From assembly GCA_001312405.1 (NCBI GenBank), contig BBDR01000002.1:1-64000 (forward strand): a DNA stretch of 64,000 bases. The letters run 5' to 3'. The notes under the pieces were generated by a model. That model was not told the origin of the DNA and made no database searches. It saw only the letters and a program-made list of their open reading frames with translations. The position numbers and the translations under genes are program-made. Positions 1-11,313 of the stretch are shown here, one piece after another (the stretch's first letter is position 1; each line of letters begins with the position of its first letter). This DNA comes from Clostridium sp. NkU-1 (GTDB taxonomy: Bacteria; Bacillota_A; Clostridia; Lachnospirales; Lachnospiraceae).

Positions 1-60
1 CGTTGTGCTTGCACATAAGAAAAAAAATTTATGTTCCGTTTCCTAGGGCGATGCCCGTGA

Positions 61-87
61 GGGAGTAAAGCCACAGGCTTTACTCCC
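61..87. repeat. Perfect 10-bp hairpin at the window's left edge
   Basis: Bases 61-70 (GGGAGTAAAG) pair exactly with 78-87 (CTTTACTCCC) around a 7-base loop. No T run follows on the plus strand, so it is not a classic terminator in that direction. It may end or separate a gene lying left of the window. Bases 1-188 hold no convincing gene. Confidence 0.5.
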
Positions 88-188
88 TCCACTGCGGACT
101 CTTGGTATACCAAACATATCTTACAACTGACTGGATAAGCTCCGCCCCAGAAAAACCCTGCAGGAAAGAGGAAAGGACCCAAATCGTT

Positions 189-699
189 ATGAATGAAATG
201 TATGCAGAATGGCTAGTGAAGCGAAAGTCTCCGGCCTATACCATGTTGATAAAAATTGCGATGGGAATCCTGTGCGTGATTGCATTTTTCCTCTCCATAT
301 CCCCGGTTTTCGGAATCTTTGGAGTGATCATCCTGCTTGCAGCCGTTGCGGCCACATACTTTGTATTCCGCAACAGCGAAGTGGAATTTGAATATCTTTA
401 TGTAACAGGCACTCTTTCCATTGACCGGATTTACGGCAGAAGCAAGAGAAAAAAAGGCCTGGGAAGGTTCCATGGAAGGGATACAGATCGTTGCCCCTAC
501 CGGTTCTACAGAGGCCAGGGATCATGAAACAAAAAACATGAAGGTACTGGACTTTTCTTCTCACGTACCAGGTGCAAAGACCTATACGCTGATCAGCCAG
601 TCCGGTGCTGAAACAACCAAGATCATATTTGAGCCTAACGATAAGCTGCTTCAGTGTATGAGGATGACAGCGCCCCGTAAGGTTGTAAAAGAGGTATAA
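189..699 (+). CDS. Small two-helix membrane protein, DUF6106-like (frame broken)
   Basis: Function unknown. Read from the ATG at 189 (protein begins MNEMYAEWLVK), the joined product is about 170 residues. A hydrophobic stretch at about residues 20-60, probably two membrane helices, is followed by a soluble domain ending ..MTAPRKVVKEV. It resembles proteins annotated DUF6106 in Lachnospiraceae, by memory of the family only. The frame breaks at a run of seven A at 449-455; removing one A joins the N-terminal half to the C-terminal half (MEGIQIVAPTG..). A rho-independent terminator follows directly, so it is the last gene of its transcript. An upstream in-frame ATG at 102 lacks a good ribosome site and was not used. 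Confidence 0.5.
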
Positions 700-706
700 A
701 AGAAAA

Positions 707-750
707 AAGGAACCAGGCGGTTTTGTAAAAGACCGTCCGGTTCCTTTTTA
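707..750 (+). terminator. Rho-independent terminator after the DUF6106-like gene
   Basis: AAGGAACC, a GC-rich middle and ACCGTCCGGTTCC form a stem-loop followed by TTTTTAT. It lies 7 bases after the stop codon at 699. Confidence 0.8.
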
Positions 751-808
751 TACAGGAAAGACAGCCCCCACTGTCCATGGAGGACGGAAAGAAACCGGAA
801 AATGTCCG

Positions 809-837
809 TTGACAACCTATGTAAAATTTGTTAAACT
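809..837 (+). promoter_or_regulatory. Sigma-A promoter for guaB
   Basis: A perfect -35 box TTGACA (809-814), a 17-base spacer and a TAAACT -10 box (832-837) lie about 70 bases before the guaB start. The -10 box matches 4 of 6 consensus bases. Confidence 0.55.
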
Positions 838-879
838 ATGTAACTAACAAGTGAAAAGGCTTATTAGTATTATTAATAA

Positions 880-2361
<1,482 letters not shown>

Positions 2362-2405
2362 AGAGACGTTGGATAAGCCGAAGGCGAAGCCAATTTCCTC
2401 ATAAA

Positions 2406-2447
2406 CAAAGAGGTGGAGATCATAAAAGATTCTCCACCTCTTTAATT
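2406..2447. terminator. Bidirectional terminator between guaB and the DUF3842 gene
   Basis: AAAGAGGTGGAGA and TCTCCACCTCTTT are a perfect 13-base inverted repeat. T-rich sequence follows on the plus strand. The hairpin overlaps the end of the convergent DUF3842 gene, so it can serve both transcripts. Confidence 0.75.
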
Positions 2448-2824
2448 ACCAGGGCAATGGATTCCGTTAAAGTCAGGTTTTCACAGCCCACCACATGATG
2501 ATTGCATTTGTTCACCGGTATAAGGATCTTATAGGCACGGCTTTTACCGATGGCATCAGCCATGGCCGGAGTGATCTCTCCTAAGAGGGAATCGGCAATG
2601 ACGATCCCAAGGGGACCGATGATAATATCCGCATCCCGGCTGGCTACAAGGACCGGATTCTCACCGGTTGCTCCTGCGTCGGCTCCCACCTTTAACATGG
2701 CGGAAGTAGCAATGGAATTGGTCCCGATTGCAATGACCGGAAGTTTGGGAAAGGATTTCTTAAGCTGGGCGATGACGGACTGCCCCATTTTGCCGCCCTG
2801 CCCGTCAATAATAACGATTTTCAT
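2420..2824 (-). CDS. DUF3842 family protein
   Basis: Function unknown. The 134-residue protein begins MKIVIIDGQGGKMGQSVIAQL, a short beta-strand followed by a glycine-rich turn as in nucleotide- or NAD-binding Rossmann-like folds. A conserved stretch ends VNKCNHHVVGCENLTL. It matches what I recall of the DUF3842 family of Clostridia. The start at 2824 was preferred over an ATG at 2872 because AGGAGGAA sits 5-6 bases upstream. The reading frame is intact. It shares a terminator hairpin with convergent guaB. Confidence 0.7.
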   Translation of the reverse strand: MKIVIIDGQGGKMGQSVIAQLKKSFPKLPVIAIGTNSIATSAMLKVGADAGATGENPVLVASRDADIIIGPLGIVIADSLLGEITPAMADAIGKSRAYKILIPVNKCNHHVVGCENLTLTESIALVIKEVENLL

Positions 2825-2896
2825 AGCTTCCTCCTCATCCTTTATTGTATTATAGGAAAAGGAAGAAATCAAGTGGAAGGAGGGGCAATTGAAGAA

Positions 2897-4332
2897 TTAG
2901 GCCTTTGCAACTTCGTCCTCTTTAATAAACAGGCTGGTGATGATAAATCCGGCAATGTATGCAATCACCAGGCCCAGAAAATAATTGAGCATATTAACCG
3001 GGCTGCTCATGATGGGAATGGCTAACAGGCCGGAAGGCTCCAGGCAATGCTCTTTACATGCATCAGCATTACATAGGCGCCGCCAAATCCGGCTCCCAAT
3101 CCTGCAGTTATGAAAGGCTTGCCAAGGGGAAGGGTGACTCCGTAAATGAGCGGTTCCCCTATGCCTAAGAATCCTGATGGAAGTGCACCGATGATGACGC
3201 TCTTTAATCGTTTATTTCCGCTTCGTTTTGCTTTTAAATAGATGGCAATGGCAGCACCCACCTGACCTGCACCTGCCATGGCCAGGACCGGGAATAAGGA
3301 AACTCCGCCCATCTGTTCTAACTGAACCGCATAGATGGGAACCAGACCATGATGCAGTCCTAAAAGGACCAGGGGAAGGAATACGGCTGACATGATGTAC
3401 CCGGACAGTACGCTGACTATGGGGTTGGCGGAATTTACAAGGAGGGATAAAGCCCAGACCAGACCGTCGGATAAAAAGCCGGCAGCAGGCATCAGTACCA
3501 GTACAAACAAGGTTCCGGTTATGAGTATACTTAAAAAGCCGGTCAGCATGATGTCAAGAACATCAGGAACGTGCCTGCGCACCCAGCGTTCTACTTTGGA
3601 GAGAACCCAGACGCCGATGATGACGCCGATGATCCCGCCCTTTCCGCTTATCAGTGTGGAGCTGTTTGGAATCTGTTCGTTATAAAGACCAAAGAATATT
3701 GAAATGTCCGTTATCTGCGGCATAATGCTCATGGAGCCGATCATGCCGCCCAGGGCAGGCGTGGCTCCAAAGCTTTTAGCTGCATTGATGCCGGTGTAAA
3801 TGGTAAAATAACCGAGAAATGCACCGCCAAACAGCTTTAATACGGTAACGAGAAGGGTCCAGAAGCTGCCTTCCAATGCCTGCGCTGCTACACCCTGGCT
3901 GATGATATTGGCCACGCCATTGCATAAGCCGGCAGCAACGATAGCCGGAATCATTGGAATAAAGATATCGGAAATCACCCGTATGCTGCTCTTTAGCCCG
4001 CTGCCTTTCTGACCGGATTTAACCGCTTCTTTGTTTTTCTGCCAGGAGGCACCGGTGGAGAGCCCTTTGCCGCCGACCTCGTTTGGGATCCCCATGTCCA
4101 TGCAGATATCCATGAGTTTTCTGGCTTTTCCAGGTCCGACTACCACCTGTACATCAATTCCGCCTGAAACCAGGCCAAGAACTCCTGAAAGTTCTTTTAA
4201 CGCCTCCGCCTGCACCTGATCCGGGTCTTTTACCTTTAAGCGAAGGCGTGTCATGCAGCTTGCCGCGGCTGCCACATTTTCTTTCCCTCCCGATAATTCC
4301 AGGATATTTTGAATCAATGCTTCATTTGTCAT
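2897..4332 (-). CDS. PTS sugar transporter, EIIB-EIIC (frame broken near the C terminus)
   Basis: Imports and phosphorylates a sugar at the membrane. The N-terminal EIIB domain (about residues 1-80) has the phospho-cysteine motif AAASCMTRLRLKV of the glucose/sucrose EIIB family. EIIC follows with about ten membrane helices and the conserved GIGEPLIYGVTLP segment. No EIIA domain is attached. The start at 4332 has GGAGGT 6 bases upstream. As read, the frame stops at 3022; a missing base near 3030 hides the last ~40 residues (..GLLAIPIMSS..VAKA, stop 2897-2899). It lies directly downstream of an RpiR/MurR-type regulator on the same strand, which suggests an amino-sugar or glucoside-type substrate. 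The exact sugar cannot be told. Confidence 0.85.
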
Positions 4333-4354
4333 AATAAACACCTCCATTGTCATC

Positions 4355-5261
4355 TTACTTCAATCTACCATGATTGGATTCCTTATCCTTATACGCTTCG
4401 TCGAAAGGCTCAAAATACGACGGGTTTTTCTTGGAAATGTGTGTTTTCCGCCACTGGGCCAGGGAATATTCGCTGTTGCGGTTGGCGTATGCAGTATACA
4501 GTATATCGATGATGTTTAACTGGCTGATCCGGCTTCCCATGGCTCCGCTCCTGAAAATGGATTCATTGGCAGCCACGTAAAGGTTGTAATCCGACATTTC
4601 CGAAAGCGGTGATACGGCAAAACGGGTGATCAGGATAAATTTCGCCCCCACCTGCTGCATGGTCCTGGCACATTCGATCATTTCCATGGTTCTGCCGGAG
4701 TAGGAGATCATCAGTCCCATATCATCCCGGCTCATGTTACGGGCCTGTAAAAGCTGGGAATGCCAGTCATCATTTAAGATGCAGGCTTATTGATCCGGAG
4801 GAATTTAAGGTAAGCATCCCGGGCCACCAAAAGGAAGAGCCGATTCCGAATAAACAGATCGTACGGCATTGGCACAAGCGGTCAATGCAGCTTTTCATGA
4901 CGGATAAATCAGTTAAGTTTCTGGTATCCTCTAAGGAGGCGATGTTTTTATATGTAATTTTGTCGATGATCTGTTCCAGAGAATCGTTCTCCGTAATTTC
5001 CTCCATCTTTTCCCTGGTGTTCTCCTGGCGGATGGCCAGTTCGCAGATCAGGGCAGCTTTCATTTCCCTGTACCCGGAGAAGCCAAGCTCATGGCATAGC
5101 CGGATAACGGTGGAAGATGAGGAGAACCCTTTTTCCGCCAGAGCATGAACCGAAAGCTTCACCGCCTGCTCCGGAGTGTCCATCAGGTACCGCACAACAC
5201 CGGTCTCTGCGGCGCTCATCTCTTTTTGATATTCTCGCAAACGAACCAGTACACTTTTCAT
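4355..5261 (-). CDS. RpiR/MurR family transcriptional regulator with SIS domain (frame broken)
   Basis: Probable repressor of the adjacent PTS gene that senses a sugar phosphate. Residues 1-77 form the RpiR helix-turn-helix (..SSSSTVIRLCHELGFSGYREMK). The SIS sugar-phosphate domain starts near residue 125 (CLFGIGSS) and continues after the break (MSRDDMGLMISYSGRTMEMIE..). The pieces 4770-5261 and 4355-4735 are one gene, with a base error between about 4780 and 4830; the joined length of about 300 residues is normal. GGGGAAG precedes the start. Its end is 23 bases from the PTS start, so the two are likely cotranscribed. Confidence 0.85.
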
Positions 5262-5404
5262 TTACACTTCCCCTTTGTCATGGTTTAATATATGCGGCAT
5301 GGATTAATAGTTCGAGATATTGGGCTTCTTATGAAATTTTATGCCATACATTGGAAGAAATGTCTGGATTTTGCCTTGTTCTATGCCAGAAGTTGGGCAA
5401 TTTA

Positions 5405-5433
5405 TTGACCTTTATACAAGATGAGCCTATAAT
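5405..5433 (+). promoter_or_regulatory. Strong sigma-A promoter for the PHP gene
   Basis: TTGACC (5405-5410), a 17-base spacer and a perfect TATAAT (5428-5433). Transcription would start near 5440, about 30 bases before the PHP start codon. Confidence 0.8.
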
Positions 5434-5470
5434 GGGACCATGAAAACCCATGGGTTTAAGGAGGTCTTCT

Positions 5471-6323
5471 ATGAAAGCGGATTTTCATATGCATTCCTGT
5501 TTTTCTGACGGAAGTGAAACCATTATGCAGATTTTTTCCCTGGCAAAGGAGCAGGGCTTAAAGGCAGCTGCTATAACGGACCACGATACCATATTGGGCA
5601 TGAAAGAAGAAGAGAAGGCGTCAAAAAAAGTACCGCATTCCTTATATACCGGCTGCGGAGTTTACGGCATCAGAAAAGGGAATGAAATTTCATGTGCTGG
5701 GATATGGGATGGATCCGGATAATCCGGAATTGCTTCGTTATTCCAGCTGTTTTCTGGAACAGATGAATGAGCGGTCCAGGCTTCAGATCCGCAAAATGCA
5801 GCAGGCTGGAATTGAGATTGAAGAAAAGGAGTTTTTTGAAAAGGCAGGAGGCGGGCCTCTATACAGGGCAAAGCTTCTTGGAGTTCTGGCTGACCATGGA
5901 CTCCTTAGAAGAGAAGAAATTATGGAAAGCCTCCACTCTTATTTCGGTAAGGGCGCTCCTTTTGAGGAAGAGGATCATTTTCCTTATAAAAGTTTTTATC
6001 AAGTATGCACTATGATAAAGGAAGCTGGGGGAAATGTGGTTTTGGCCCACCCAGGGAAAATAAAGAGAAAAGACGGACCGCTTTATCATGCGCTTTTAAG
6101 GGAAGAGTGCCTGGATGGACTTGAGGTTTACCATCATGATAATCCGGAAGCTGTTCGGGAAGAATTACTGGCTGTGGCTGGGGACAGACATCTAATGGTC
6201 ACAGGCGGCAGCGATTATCACGGTATTTATATGAAGAAACCAGCTCTTCCGGGAGCTGAGGAGCTGCCGGAAGAACTGGCGGAGGGATTAAAGCATCTGT
6301 TGTCCGGTTACTTCTGCTTGTGA
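5471..6323 (+). CDS. PHP domain phosphoesterase, RNase AM/TrpH-like (frame broken)
   Basis: Metal-dependent phosphoesterase of the PHP family; relatives act as 5'-3' exoribonucleases on short RNAs or as nucleotide phosphatases. The start MKADFHMHSCFSDGS has the HxH metal ligands at residues 6 and 8. Later come DHD (TDHDT), LAHPG and GSDYHG, all family metal ligands. A run of seven A at 5623-5629 breaks the frame; with six A the missing link reads YRIPYIPAAEFTASEKG and joins the two halves into about 285 residues. AAGGAGG lies 7 bases before the ATG at 5471. It is a single gene, convergent with the GerA-family gene. Confidence 0.85.
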
Positions 6324-7718
6324 GGAAGCCTTCCCCGGAAGAACCGTTTCTTTAATTCGGAAAAGTGGAAAGGAATTAAGGGATAGATATAACTCTTTCC
6401 GGCTATGGTTTTGTTAAAGACAACGGCGAATATGGAAAGCGCCACGCCGGCCACAAATCCCCAGAAGTTTAACAATGCGGTGGTGACCAGCATGATCATA
6501 CGCATGAATTTGAAGGCATAGCCCAGCTCAAAGCTTGACTGGGAGTAATTGGCAATGGTCACAAAGGACATATAAAGCATGGTCTCACTGTTGAACCAGC
6601 CGGATTTTACGGAATATTCACCCAGTACAATACCGGCGATCACACTGAGAGGCGTGGTCAGCATGCTGGGGGTGTTGACTGCGGCAAGCCTTAATCCGTC
6701 AATGGCAAATTCCAGGATCAGGAGCTGGAAAAGCAGGGGCACCTGGGGATCCTCAGACAAGCGGATGAATTGGAGCCAGGAGGGGATTATTTCCGGATTT
6801 TGCATGAAAAGCAGCCACAAAGGCGTTAAATACAGGGTCAGAATAGAAATGACCAGGCGGGACAGCCGCAGATAGGTCCCGGTCACAGGCGGGAAATAAT
6901 AGTCATCGGCTTCTTCAATGATATCAAAGACAGAGGACGGTAAAATCATGGCAGAAGGAGAGTTATCCACCAGGACAATGATGTTTCCCTCCAGTATGGA
7001 AGCGGCGGCAGTATCCGGCCGCTCGGAATATTTGAATTTAGGGAAAGGGTTGAACCATTTATAGGGATAAATGCATTCCGCAAGGCTTTCCTGGTTCATG
7101 GTAAGGGCGTCAACCTTAAGCTTGTTGATCCGGTCCTTGATCATGGTGAGAAGCTTTTCATCATGCCGTCCCTTGAAATAGCAGATGGCAATATCCGTGT
7201 GGGAGCTTTCCCCGGCATTTATGACTTCGATGGTAAGCTTGGGATCGCGGATCCTGCGGCGGATGAGAGCGGTATTAAAAACCAGGGTTTCCACAAATCC
7301 ATCCCTTGACCCTCTGAGAACCTTGTCCTTTTCCGGCTCTGAAACGCTTCTGATGGGATAACTGCGGCAGTCTACTGTCAGGCATTTGTCATAACCGTTA
7401 ATAAACAGGCAGGATATTCCGGATAAGAGCTGCTTGATCATGGCTTCCTCGTCTTTTACAAGGCCCACCTGACCATAAGGAAGATACCTTTTGGAAAATT
7501 CATGGGCATCCGGCGGCATATCCGCCGCCTTAATGGAAAAAAAAGCTGTCCAGGATCTTCTGCCACGCATCACTTTGAGTAAATCCTTCAATGAAGTAAA
7601 GACATGCTTCCTGTTCCCCGATATAAAAAGTCCGGTAGACGATATCAAAGTTTCCGGCTACATCAAGCTTTGTGCCTAAATGGTTCATGTTATTGGAAAG
7701 GCTGTTGGTAAATTCCAT
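6308..7718 (-). CDS. GerA/SpoVAF-family spore germination protein (frame broken)
   Basis: Inner-membrane subunit of a spore germinant receptor or of the SpoVA-associated SpoVAF type. A large N-terminal soluble domain (about residues 1-270) is followed by four to six membrane helices; the signature PLWLLFMQNPEIIPSWLQFI region lies near the middle. The N-terminal 60 residues (MEFTNSLSNNMNHLG..) are in another frame because of a run of eight A at 7537-7544. Joined length is about 470 residues, close to the family norm. AAGGAG precedes the start at 7718. No gerB or gerC partner gene is adjacent, which favours SpoVAF or an orphan GerA, but I cannot decide. It supports a spore-forming host. Confidence 0.8.
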
Positions 7719-7905
7719 GGCGATTATCTCCTTGCAAATAAAATAGCGAAAATACGGCAATAAAGTAAGTATGTGCATTTTCCATGAAATTATGTTTTAT
7801 AAATTCTGTATGCATGATAAGGGATTTCGTACCGGTCTTGTATGAAAAGATATGAGAATGAACCTTTTTTTATAAAAAGATTTTTAGTAAAATGTACTAA
7901 AAACG

Positions 7906-7934
7906 TTGACTTTTTAGGCAATAGATGGTATTAT
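7906..7934 (+). promoter_or_regulatory. Sigma-A promoter for the yitT transcript
   Basis: TTGACT (7906-7911), 17-base spacer, TATTAT (7929-7934). It starts a leader of about 300 bases before the yitT-family start codon. Confidence 0.75.
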
Positions 7935-8126
7935 CGTCCATGTGAGAAGCACAAAGGGGTTTTTTGTGTGCGTGATTTTGGCATGGGGATGCCAGGTAGC
8001 AGAAACTGAATAATGTGACGGTTTCAGATCGTGACGGAGGATTGCCTTCTGTGGGGGAAGGGCAGTCCTCTATTAATTTAAAAAAAAGATTGATACAGGA
8101 GAAGGATTTACATATAATATCAAGAA

Positions 8127-8162
8127 ATCCCTTTCAGGGATACTCTTATACCCTGAAAGGTT
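8127..8162. repeat. Hairpin repeat family B, copy 1
   Basis: ATCCCTTTCAGGGATAC.. followed by ..TATACCCTGAAAGG: a perfect 10-bp stem (CCTTTCAGGG/CCCTGAAAGG) with an 11-base loop. Related copies lie at 8179-8213 and 37553-37590. Confidence 0.6.
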
Positions 8163-8178
8163 GAGCGAAAAAGAGAAA

Positions 8179-8213
8179 TCCCGTCCAGGGATACCTTTAT
8201 GCCCGGAGAGACA
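8179..8213. repeat. Hairpin repeat family B, copy 2
   Basis: ATCCCGTCCAGGGATACC followed by TTTATGCCCGGAGAG. It follows copy 1 after 16 bases and keeps the loop pattern (GATACCTTTATG), but the stem is less perfect. Confidence 0.5.
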
Positions 8214-8244
8214 GGGCAAAAATAAAGAAATGAGGAGGATTTTT

Positions 8245-9118
8245 ATGTGGGAGAAACTGAGGAGAGATAAGCGCGCCCGTAATGCGATAACGACCATGGC
8301 AGTTGTAGTCTCCGCACTTTTGCAGACCTATGTTATCCAGGCATTTATCAAACCGGCAGGTCTTCTGTCAGGAGGTTTTACGGGTATTGCAATTTTAGTT
8401 GACCGGGTGACGTCCCTGTATGGATTTAATATTTCCACTTCCCTGGGCATGATCGCTTTGAATATTCCGGTGGCATGGGCCTGCAGCAGGAATATCAGCA
8501 AACGGTTCACTTTTTTTTCCCTGATGCAGGTTTTCCTGACCAGTGGTTTTTTTAAGGATATTGAATTTTTCACCTATATTTGAAGACCGGCTTTTAAATG
8601 TTATTTATGGCGGTGTCCTCTATGGCTTTGGCATTGTTCTTGCTCTTAAGGGCAACGCTTCCAGCGGGGGAACGGATTTTATTGCCCTGTATGTTTCCAA
8701 TAAGACGGGCAATTCCATCTGGTCCCAGGTTTTTATGGGAAATGTGCTGCTGCTTTGTATTTTCGGAGGGATTTTCGGATGGGATTATGCAGGGTATTCC
8801 ATTTTGTTTCAGTTTGTAGGGACGAAAGTTATCTCTACTTTTCACCACAGATACGAAAGAGTTACCCTCCAGATCACTACGGTGGAGGGGCCAAAGCTTG
8901 CGAATAAATACGTTGAGGCCTTTCATCATGGAATTTCCTGTGTGGATGCGGTGGGAGGCTACAGCAAGAAGAAGATGTATCTTCTTCATACCGTGGTTTC
9001 TTCCTATGAGGTGGCGGACATTGTAGCGCTGTTCCATGAGGTGGATGAGCATGTGATCGTAAACATGTTTAAAACCCAGCAGTTTTACGGAACTTTTTAC
9101 AGGGCGCCCATGGAATAA
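8245..9118 (+). CDS. YitT family membrane protein (DUF161 + DUF2179; frame broken)
   Basis: Membrane protein of unknown transport role. About five hydrophobic helices (DUF161; e.g. QTYVIQAFIKPAGLLSGGFTGIAIL) are followed by a C-terminal cytosolic DUF2179 domain (about the last 80 residues, ..VDAVGGYSKKKMYLLHTVVSS..). A run of seven T at 8547-8553 breaks the frame; joined length is about 290 residues, normal for the family. The start at 8245 was chosen because GAGGAGG sits 6-7 bases before it. It is transcribed alone from 7906-7934 with a long leader, and a large hairpin follows its end. Confidence 0.85.
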
Positions 9119-9142
9119 TCCCGGCGGTCCCTTAAAATGAAA

Positions 9143-9185
9143 GGGAGACTTTTACTGCTTAAAGATAATGCAGTAAAAGTCTCCC
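9143..9185. terminator. 16-bp perfect hairpin between convergent yitT and MATE genes
   Basis: GGGAGACTTTTACTGC pairs perfectly with GCAGTAAAAGTCTCCC around an 11-base loop. It lies between convergent genes and probably ends both transcripts, although neither side has a long T run. Confidence 0.6.
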
Positions 9186-9204
9186 ATAACAGGTTTTATA
9201 ACAG

Positions 9205-10617
9205 TTATTTTTTAAAAATAGCGGGAAACCGTTTTCTTTTCAATTTGCTGAACCAGTTAAAATATATGATGAACAGTAATGAGGTGGCGGCCCAGGTCAA
9301 TGGGTAGCTGAAAATCACGGTCTCAATGGTGGGACGCAGGGGAACTGCCACACAGATCCAGATAATGCGGAGCGCACAGACTCCGAGGCTGGTGAGTATC
9401 ATGGGAATCCAGCAGTCACCGGCTCCCCGGAGAGAACCGGAGTAAATCTCTATGCAGACGTAGGTAAAAAGTGTTGGGGCAAGGTAACGGAGTATTTCCG
9501 TTCCTTTTTCAATTACAGCCTCATCGGTGGTAAACAGCAGATATATGTAATTTCCAAAGGTATAAAGAAGAACGCTGAGTACGGCAGCGGAAGCAAAGCT
9601 CATGGCCATGCAGACCCGGATTCCTTTGTAGACCCGGTCCTTTTTCCCTGCTCCATAGTTCTGTCCTACAAAGGTAGTGATGGAAATACCAAAGGCGCTG
9701 ATAATCATCCAGAATACGCTGTCTATCTTTCCATAGGCTGTCCATGCTGCAATGGTGTTGGTTCCCAGAGTATTGACGCTGGACTGGATGATGATGTTGG
9801 AAGAGGAGTACATAACGGACTGAAGTCCTGCGGGAAATCCGATCCTTATGATGCGGCCCAGCATGTCCCGGTCGATCCTGATGGCCTTTGGCACCAGTTG
9901 GTAGGCTTCCTTTGTCCTTATTAAAACCAGGATCACAAGAACGGCGCTGACTAACTGGGAGATTATGGTGGCAAGGGCCGCTCCCATGACGCCCATATGC
10001 CAGTAGACCACGAATATGATATCCAGGATGATATTGGTGAAGCAGCTTGCAATCAAAAAATAAAGAGGGCGCCTGGAATCCCCGATAGCCCGCAGGATTC
10101 CTGCGCCCATATTATAAACAAGATTTGGAATCACTCCTGCAAAGTAGATCCGTATGTACAGAACTGCATAGTATAAGATCTCATCAGGTGTTCCCATTGC
10201 CATTAAAGCATAAGGCGCTGCCAGGATGCCCACAACCATGACGATTGCTCCGCATATGATGGAAAATGCGATTGCAGTGTGGACTGCCTGGCTCACCCGT
10301 TCCTCCTGCCTGGCTCCGTAAAACTGGGAAATAATGACACTGGCACCGGAAGAAAGCCTATAAAGAACCCGATCAAAAGATTAATAAGGGGTCCTGTAGG
10401 GCCTCCAACGGCTGCCAGTGCTTCCTTTCCTACAAACCGCCCCACAATGACTGCATCGGCGGTATTATAAAGCTGCTGAAAAAAAAGTTCCAAACAAAAT
10501 GGGAAAGAAAAACAGAAGAAGCTGTTTCCATATCACTCCCTCTGTAATCTGATTATGCTTAAGTACATCTGCTGTGTCCGCTTTCTCGTTCATATCCGTT
10601 TCATCTTTCCTGTCCAT
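9205..10617 (-). CDS. MATE family multidrug/cation antiporter (frame broken twice)
   Basis: Exports drugs or toxins in exchange for H+ or Na+. The joined protein is about 465 residues with about twelve membrane helices. It begins MDRKDETDMNEKADTAD and continues IWKQLLLFFFPILFGTFF, QLYNTADAVIVGRFVG and ASVIISQFYGARQEE, the standard MATE N-terminal repeat; the second repeat has the related FVGQNYGAGKKDR. Breaks are one extra A in the run 10479-10486 and a base error near 10352. The start is uncertain (10617 or 10593). Nothing nearby hints at a substrate. Confidence 0.85.
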
Positions 10618-10722
10618 GCTTTCCGGACATAGAGGGATACCCGCAGTGTATCCTCATTCAAGTAATTATGTAGTCTTTTTTTTCCATTATACTGTCTAAA
10701 ATGGAAAATACAATCCCCGTCC

Positions 10723-11163
10723 TTATTCAGTTATCTGCGCCTTTGTAATAGCCTGGTCCACGGCCTTTAGAAGCACGCCCGAGGTATAGCGGGTTTCGGT
10801 TGAATAGGAGATGTTCTTTGTGGATTGGTTTTTAATAATCTGCTGTGACAGGTTATCCATGGCCGGCTGCATCAGGGGATACATGGTGGTAACGGCTTCG
10901 CTTAAGGGAACCAGGGTAACGGAAGTGATTTTTTTGGAGTCAACCGTAACCTCTACGTTGATATCCTGGCTGTTCAGCGTAATGACAGAGGAATACACTC
11001 CCGGAACATAGTGCACAGGATCGCCGGAAGTCGGGACAGTATCCTTCTTCGGACGGAACATGACTAAAAACAAAGTGATGAGTAGGATTCCAAGGCCGAC
11101 GAAGATTGCGGTATAGATGATTTCTTTCATTCGTAAAACAACAATTTTTGTTTTTGAGCTCAT
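10723..11163 (-). CDS. Membrane-anchored FMN-binding-like protein
   Basis: A 146-residue protein with one N-terminal membrane helix (about residues 13-35) and an extracellular domain resembling the FMN_bind fold: PGVYSSVITL, DINVEVTVDSKKITSV, and a C-terminal ..RYTSGVLLKAVDQAITKAQ segment. The usual SGAT-TS flavinylation site is degenerate here (STETRYTS), so covalent FMN attachment is doubtful. GGAGGG precedes the start. It is divergent from addB, with only 150 bases between. The role is unknown. Confidence 0.55.
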   Translation of the reverse strand: MSSKTKIVVLRMKEIIYTAIFVGLGILLITLFLVMFRPKKDTVPTSGDPVHYVPGVYSSVITLNSQDINVEVTVDSKKITSVTLVPLSEAVTTMYPLMQPAMDNLSQQIIKNQSTKNISYSTETRYTSGVLLKAVDQAITKAQITE

Positions 11164-11313
11164 AAAAAAAAGCCCTCCGTACAGTTTTGTTATAATGTAT
11201 GAAAGGGGCCAAGTGTTTCATACCTAAGATTTCATTGTTGGAGAAGGAAATCTGTGTTAAGATGATAAACGAACACGAGTTTTGTTTTCCGCATAGAAAG
11301 GAGGCGAAAAGCT

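Larger units (their letters stand above)
7941..8240 (+). promoter_or_regulatory. Long structured 5' leader of the yitT-family gene
   Basis: No coding sequence is evident in these 300 bases. Visible elements are a GCACAAA/TTTGTGTGC hairpin near 7949-7976, a GGCAT-GGGG-ATGCC stem near 7980-7993, an AGGATTGCC/GGGCAGTCCT hairpin near 8038-8073, and two copies of a small hairpin repeat at 8127-8162 and 8179-8213. I could not match it to a known riboswitch class. Confidence 0.35.

Noticed and set aside
7941..8080. Cyclic di-GMP or other known riboswitch before yitT
   Set aside because: A short GCCAGGTAGC match is not enough; the remaining conserved core bases are not found.
9143..9185. Insertion-sequence end
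   Set aside because: The perfect hairpin is placed exactly between convergent genes and no transposase or target duplication is seen, so it is taken as a terminator.
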